The position numbers and the translations under genes were made by a program. Positions 60,771 through 64,000 of a DNA stretch of 64,000 bases are shown in pieces. This stretch comes from Caballeronia sp. LZ062. Its GTDB lineage: Bacteria; Pseudomonadota; Gammaproteobacteria; Burkholderiales; Burkholderiaceae. The first letter of the stretch is position 1, and every line of letters begins with the position of its first letter. The DNA is taken from positions 372,001 through 436,000 of the forward strand of contig NZ_JARTWB010000002.1 of the NCBI RefSeq assembly GCF_031450785.1, in the 5' to 3' direction. Below the pieces are notes generated by a model. It did no database searches and was not told where the DNA came from. It was given only the letters and a program-made list of their open reading frames with translations.

Positions 60771-62492
60771 ATGTTCATTGACAGCCGCAGCGTCGAGGAA
60801 GGCGCAGTCATAGAGACCACGGTTTGCATCGTCGGCGCGGGCGTGGCGGGGATCACACTTGCGCTGGAACTGGAGAAGCAGGGCATCAACGCGTGTCTGC
60901 TCGAAAGCGGCGGATACCGCGCCGACGACGAAACTCGCGATTTGTATCGCGGCGACAACGTTGGGGTTCCTTACGAATTCGCCGATGGCTGCCGCAGCCG
61001 TTATCTCGGCGGAAGCAGCAATTGCTGGGGCGGCTGGTGCCGTCCGCTCGACCCGTGGGACTTCGAAAAGCGCGACTGGGTGGCCGATAGCGGCTGGCCC
61101 TTCGGCCTCGACGAGCTGCGTCCTTACTACGCGCGCACGCATGCGTTGCTGCAACTCGGCGAGAACAACTTCGACCCCGCGTATTGGGAAGCGGCGATTC
61201 ATCGCCCGGACGTGCGGCGGCATCCGTTCCCGAGCGGCAACGTGCGCGACACGATTTCGCAGTTCAGCCCGCCCGTGCGCTTCGGCAAGGTGTATCGCAA
61301 GCAACTGCTGGCGGCGCAGAACGTCCGCGTGTTTCTCTTTGCCAACGCATTGAACATCGACACCGACAGCGACGCGCGTTCGGTCACGAAGATCGACGTG
61401 GGCACGCTCTCCGGCCGCCGCTTCGTGGTGCGCGCGAAAGTGTTCGTGCTGGCGACGGGCGGCATCGAGAATGCGCGCCTGCTGCTGTCGTCGAACAAGG
61501 TGCAGGCGGCGGGCCTCGGCAACGGCAACGACCTCGTCGGCCGTTACTTCATGGACCATCCGCGGATCATGTCGGCGAACGTGCACTTCAAGAAGGAATG
61601 GTCGCGCAACAAGCTCTACGACATCAAGTACCACTATCAGAACAAGGCGGTGTCGGCGCACGGCACGTTCATCTCGTCGCAGTTCGCGCTCACGCAGCAA
61701 GTGCTCGAACGCGAGAAGCTGCTCAACGCACGCGCATGGTTTTACTCGGTGTTCCGTGGTGAAAACACGAAGGGCTCCGAAGCCCTCATTCGCGCGAAGC
61801 AGGCGCTTCTGAAGAAGGACCAGCCCGGCTACAGCATGACGGGCGATGTCATGACGATGCTGGCGCATCCGGTCGATACCGCATGCTTCGGCCTCGCGCG
61901 TCTTTTGCAGCCGCGTCCGCTCATCACCGAAGTCAAGATTCAGACCATCGTCGAGGCAGAGCCGAACCGCGACAGCCGCGTCACGCTGTCCTCGAAGAAG
62001 GACGCGCTCGGCATGAATCGCGTGAAGGTGGACTGGCAGGTGACGGAGCTGGTGAAGCGTACCTTCGACCGCACCGTCGCGCATATCGCGGCGGAACTGC
62101 AACGCGGCGGCGTGGCGGAGGTGACGCTCGACGAGCCGCTCGAAGGCAAGCCGTGGCCCGCGCAGCTCGAAGGCACGTGGCATCACATGGGCACGACGCG
62201 CATGCACGATTCGCCGAAGCAGGGCGTCGTGGATCGCAACCTGAAGATCCACGGCATGAGCAACCTGTACGTGGCAGGCAGCTCGGTGTTCCCGACGGTG
62301 GGCGCGAATTTCCCGACCATCACCATCGCCGCGATGACGTTGAGGCTTGCGGCGCATCTGGGGCGCGTCATCAAGAGCGACGACACGATCGGCACGCTCG
62401 TCACGTCGTCGGGCACGCCGATTCGGAACGAAACACCAGCCGACCTTCCGATGGCGGCTTCAGCAATGCATATGCGGGGAGACCTGGCTTAA
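60771..62492 (+). CDS. GMC-family FAD-dependent oxidoreductase
   Basis: The 573-residue flavoprotein has an N-terminal FAD-binding motif VGAGVAGITLALELE (residues 21-35), GGSSNCWGGW near 81-90, and a C-terminal domain with the catalytic-histidine region WHHMGTTRMHD and the end motif ANFPTITIAAMTLRLA. GMC enzymes oxidise alcohols, sugars or sterols; members in polysaccharide loci are rare and their role is not established. AAGGAG precedes the ATG. It ends the operon, followed by a strong terminator, so it is very probably part of exopolysaccharide synthesis or modification. Confidence 0.9.
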   Translation: MFIDSRSVEEGAVIETTVCIVGAGVAGITLALELEKQGINACLLESGGYRADDETRDLYRGDNVGVPYEFADGCRSRYLGGSSNCWGGWCRPLDPWDFEKRDWVADSGWPFGLDELRPYYARTHALLQLGENNFDPAYWEAAIHRPDVRRHPFPSGNVRDTISQFSPPVRFGKVYRKQLLAAQNVRVFLFANALNIDTDSDARSVTKIDVGTLSGRRFVVRAKVFVLATGGIENARLLLSSNKVQAAGLGNGNDLVGRYFMDHPRIMSANVHFKKEWSRNKLYDIKYHYQNKAVSAHGTFISSQFALTQQVLEREKLLNARAWFYSVFRGENTKGSEALIRAKQALLKKDQPGYSMTGDVMTMLAHPVDTACFGLARLLQPRPLITEVKIQTIVEAEPNRDSRVTLSSKKDALGMNRVKVDWQVTELVKRTFDRTVAHIAAELQRGGVAEVTLDEPLEGKPWPAQLEGTWHHMGTTRMHDSPKQGVVDRNLKIHGMSNLYVAGSSVFPTVGANFPTITIAAMTLRLAAHLGRVIKSDDTIGTLVTSSGTPIRNETPADLPMAASAMHMRGDLA

Positions 62493-62515
62493 AAGCCGGC
62501 GTTTGGGGAAAGGGG

Positions 62516-62551
62516 ACGCCGCCGGTCGTACGACCGGCGGCGTTTTCTTTT
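62516..62551 (+). terminator. Rho-independent terminator after the GMC oxidoreductase gene
   Basis: A 13-base perfect GC-rich inverted repeat (62516-62528 and 62531-62543) with a minimal loop is followed directly by a T-rich run (62543-62551). It is the best intrinsic terminator in the window and probably ends the exopolysaccharide transcript here. Confidence 0.9.
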
Positions 62552-62582
62552 GGCGAAGCGGTTTCGTACTGGGCGGCGTCGC

Positions 62583-62588
62583 TATAAT
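62583..62588 (+). promoter_or_regulatory. -10 box (TATAAT) for the small lipoprotein gene
   Basis: A perfect TATAAT lies 32 bases before the GTG start at 62621, immediately after a terminator. The -35 region is weak (GTTTCG near 62561-62566, spacer 16), but the position is apt. Confidence 0.5.
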
Positions 62589-62620
62589 CGCCTTCCGTCT
62601 TCGCTCATGAATGAATCGCC

Positions 62621-63076
62621 GTGAAAAAGCTCACCGTTGTCGCGCTCGCTTCGCTGTTGCTTGCCGCTTGTTCGTCTGCGGAAAAAGAAGCGCAGCGCGC
62701 AGAAGGCTTCTCGCACTCGGAGCAATCGCTCGATATAGCGCAGCGCAACGCGACCGTCCCGTGCCGCGACGCCGCGCAATGCGATGCAATGTGGACGCTG
62801 ACGAAGCGTTATATCGAACAGAATTCGAATCAGCCGGTGATTCGCGCGGATGCGGTGGCTATCGAGACCGATGTGCCTTCGCGCTCGGGCAAGCCCGTTT
62901 ATTCGGCCACGCGTGTGGCGAAAGGCAATGGCGCGACGATTGCGCTCTACGCACAATGCCGCGGCATGTATGGTCCGGAACGTGTGCGCGGTTCGGATTA
63001 CGACGACTGCGCGAGCAAGATCATCGCGGCGCAGAATCGCTTCGCCGCTTATCTGCGCTCGGCTCAGGGTCAGTAA
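62621..63076 (+). CDS. Small lipoprotein of unknown function
   Basis: The 151-residue protein has a lipoprotein signal ending LLLAAC (Cys17) and a compact mature domain with Cys residues that may form disulphides. It starts with GTG, with TATAAT 32 bases upstream. It stands between the exopolysaccharide operon and a convergent glycosyltransferase gene and may be an unrelated, independently transcribed gene. I recognise no family. Confidence 0.82.
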   Translation: MKKLTVVALASLLLAACSSAEKEAQRAEGFSHSEQSLDIAQRNATVPCRDAAQCDAMWTLTKRYIEQNSNQPVIRADAVAIETDVPSRSGKPVYSATRVAKGNGATIALYAQCRGMYGPERVRGSDYDDCASKIIAAQNRFAAYLRSAQGQ

Positions 63077-63078
63077 CG

Positions 63079-64000
63079 TTAGAGGGACGCGGAGAGCATG
63101 CCTCGCGCGTGGCCGCCATCGCGCGTATTCGCCGTTTCGCGCAGCACGCGTGCGAGATCCTTCGACATCGCTTCGACGTGAAAGCGCTTCGTGAACGTCG
63201 CAAGCGCCTGTTCGCGCATGGCAGAAGCGGTGTGAGCGTCCATGCGCAGCCAGGTCGATAGCGCGTCGATGGTGCCCTCGACCGTATCGCTTGCGACGAT
63301 GCCAGCGCCGTCTTCCTTTACTTCGCGCCAGATGTTGACCTTGTCGGAGATGAGCACCGGCAGCTTCGAGCCAAGCGCCTCGGCCACCGCGATCCCGAAG
63401 TTCTCCTGATGCGACGGCAGCGCGAACGCATCGCTCGTGCGAAACGCGCCCCACTTGAGATCGCCGCTCAGCATGCCGGTCCATGTCACGCGGTCGTCGA
63501 TGCCTAATTCCTTCGAGAGCGTGCGTAATTGCGCGGCCCATTCGCTATCGTCGGGGCCGGCCATCACGAGATGCGCGCGAGCGTCGATATCGCGCACGGC
63601 TGCAAACGCCCTCAGCAGCAGATCGCAGCCCTTCTTTTCATGGATGCGGCCGAGAAAGAGAATCGAACGCTTGCCTGCTAACTGCGGAAACTTCGACAGA
63701 AATGCCTGACGCAATGCGCTCGAATCGGCGGGCGGCTGACGCGTGCCGAACGCCACCACTTCTTCTTTCGCGCGATAAAGCCTGAACGACTCGCGCGCAA
63801 GCAAGCGTTCCTCCTGCGTCGTGAAGAGCACGCGCCTCGCATCGCGCAATACGCGATATTCGGCCCACGGCCAATAAAGGCTCTTCTTTAGATGCTTGAG
63901 GGGATACGTGCGCTTGAACCACGGATCGAGCATGCCGTGCGGAAACACGTAGTAGGGCACGTCACTGTCGCGCAACGCCTTCCACGCGCCGAAGCTGTGA
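63079..64000 (-). CDS. GT4 glycosyltransferase, 5'-truncated by the window edge
   Basis: The frame is open through the right edge, so the N-terminus is missing. Visible features are PYYVFPHGMLDPWFK, FLGRIHEKKGCDLLLRAF, HLVMAGPDD, and the E-x7-E region in ENFGIAVAEALGSKLPVLIS. This is a GT4 enzyme, oriented leftward and convergent with the lipoprotein gene. Apparent starts near 63975 (TTG) lie inside conserved sequence. It may belong to a further part of the exopolysaccharide cluster beyond the window. Confidence 0.88.
   Translation of the reverse strand, partial: HSFGAWKALRDSDVPYYVFPHGMLDPWFKRTYPLKHLKKSLYWPWAEYRVLRDARRVLFTTQEERLLARESFRLYRAKEEVVAFGTRQPPADSSALRQAFLSKFPQLAGKRSILFLGRIHEKKGCDLLLRAFAAVRDIDARAHLVMAGPDDSEWAAQLRTLSKELGIDDRVTWTGMLSGDLKWGAFRTSDAFALPSHQENFGIAVAEALGSKLPVLISDKVNIWREVKEDGAGIVASDTVEGTIDALSTWLRMDAHTASAMREQALATFTKRFHVEAMSKDLARVLRETANTRDGGHARGMLSASL

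Noticed and set aside
63973..63975. TTG as start of the rightmost GT4 gene
   Set aside because: The upstream codons to the window edge read as conserved GT4 sequence, so the gene is truncated at its 5' end.
1..64000. CRISPR arrays, tRNA or rRNA genes, insertion sequences, phage genes
   Set aside because: No repeat-spacer pattern, cloverleaf, ribosomal sequence or transposase-like protein was seen on either strand.

Overview
The window looks like a GC-rich betaproteobacterial chromosome, most probably Burkholderiaceae (Paraburkholderia, Caballeronia or Burkholderia). This rests on codon and GC style, on the gene order rmlD-wzm-wzt followed by a wbiG/wbiH/wbiI-like triplet (the arrangement of Burkholderia O-antigen loci), and on a second cluster laid out like the bce (cepacian) exopolysaccharide genes. 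No rRNA, tRNA, CRISPR array, insertion sequence or phage gene was seen.

Region 1 (1-38.8 kb) is an O-antigen locus of the ABC-transporter type. It opens with the 3' part of rmlD (dTDP-L-rhamnose), a rhamnosyltransferase-like GT2, a two-domain GT2, then wzm and a short wzt with no carbohydrate-binding domain. Three very large genes follow: two paralogous GT4-GT2 fusions flanking a methyltransferase/coiled-coil/glycosyltransferase fusion. From 23.4 kb back to 12.4 kb a tightly packed minus-strand operon encodes a GT2, an LPG-synthase-like membrane protein, a kinase/HAD phosphatase/nucleotidyltransferase trio, a large unknown membrane protein, GtrA, a coiled-coil methyltransferase and a two-domain glycosyltransferase. 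A multispanning protein and a divergent, less GC-rich acyltransferase come next. A second minus-strand operon (33.5 to 26.7 kb) holds a gtrB-gtrA-GT-C module, two uncharacterised or WavE-type genes and a GT2. The region closes with GT2-wbiG-wbiH-wbiI on the plus strand, which should make and load the initiating N-acetyl-6-deoxyhexosamine.

Region 2 (38.8-47.6 kb) links the two clusters. It carries a LysR regulator, a PAP2 phosphatase, a DJ-1/PfpI-AraC regulator, galU, a GDP-mannose Nudix hydrolase, a secreted glycoside-hydrolase-like lipoprotein, a 1.15-kb AT-rich intergenic region and a second, paralogous DJ-1/PfpI-AraC regulator.

Region 3 (47.8-62.5 kb) is a Wzx/Wzy-type exopolysaccharide cluster: manC, an initiating glucose-1-phosphate transferase, wza, wzc, gmd, fcl, two GT4 enzymes, a WcaF-like acetyltransferase and, unusually, a GMC-family oxidoreductase. 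Supply of GDP-mannose and GDP-L-fucose suggests a fucose-containing polymer. No wzx or wzy lies in the window, so the cluster probably continues to the right: a truncated GT4 runs off the right edge after a small lipoprotein gene.

The least explained parts are the kinase/HAD/nucleotidyltransferase trio inside the O-antigen operon, the coiled-coil methyltransferases paired with a domain-less Wzt, the large membrane proteins of unknown reaction, and the oxidoreductase in the exopolysaccharide cluster.
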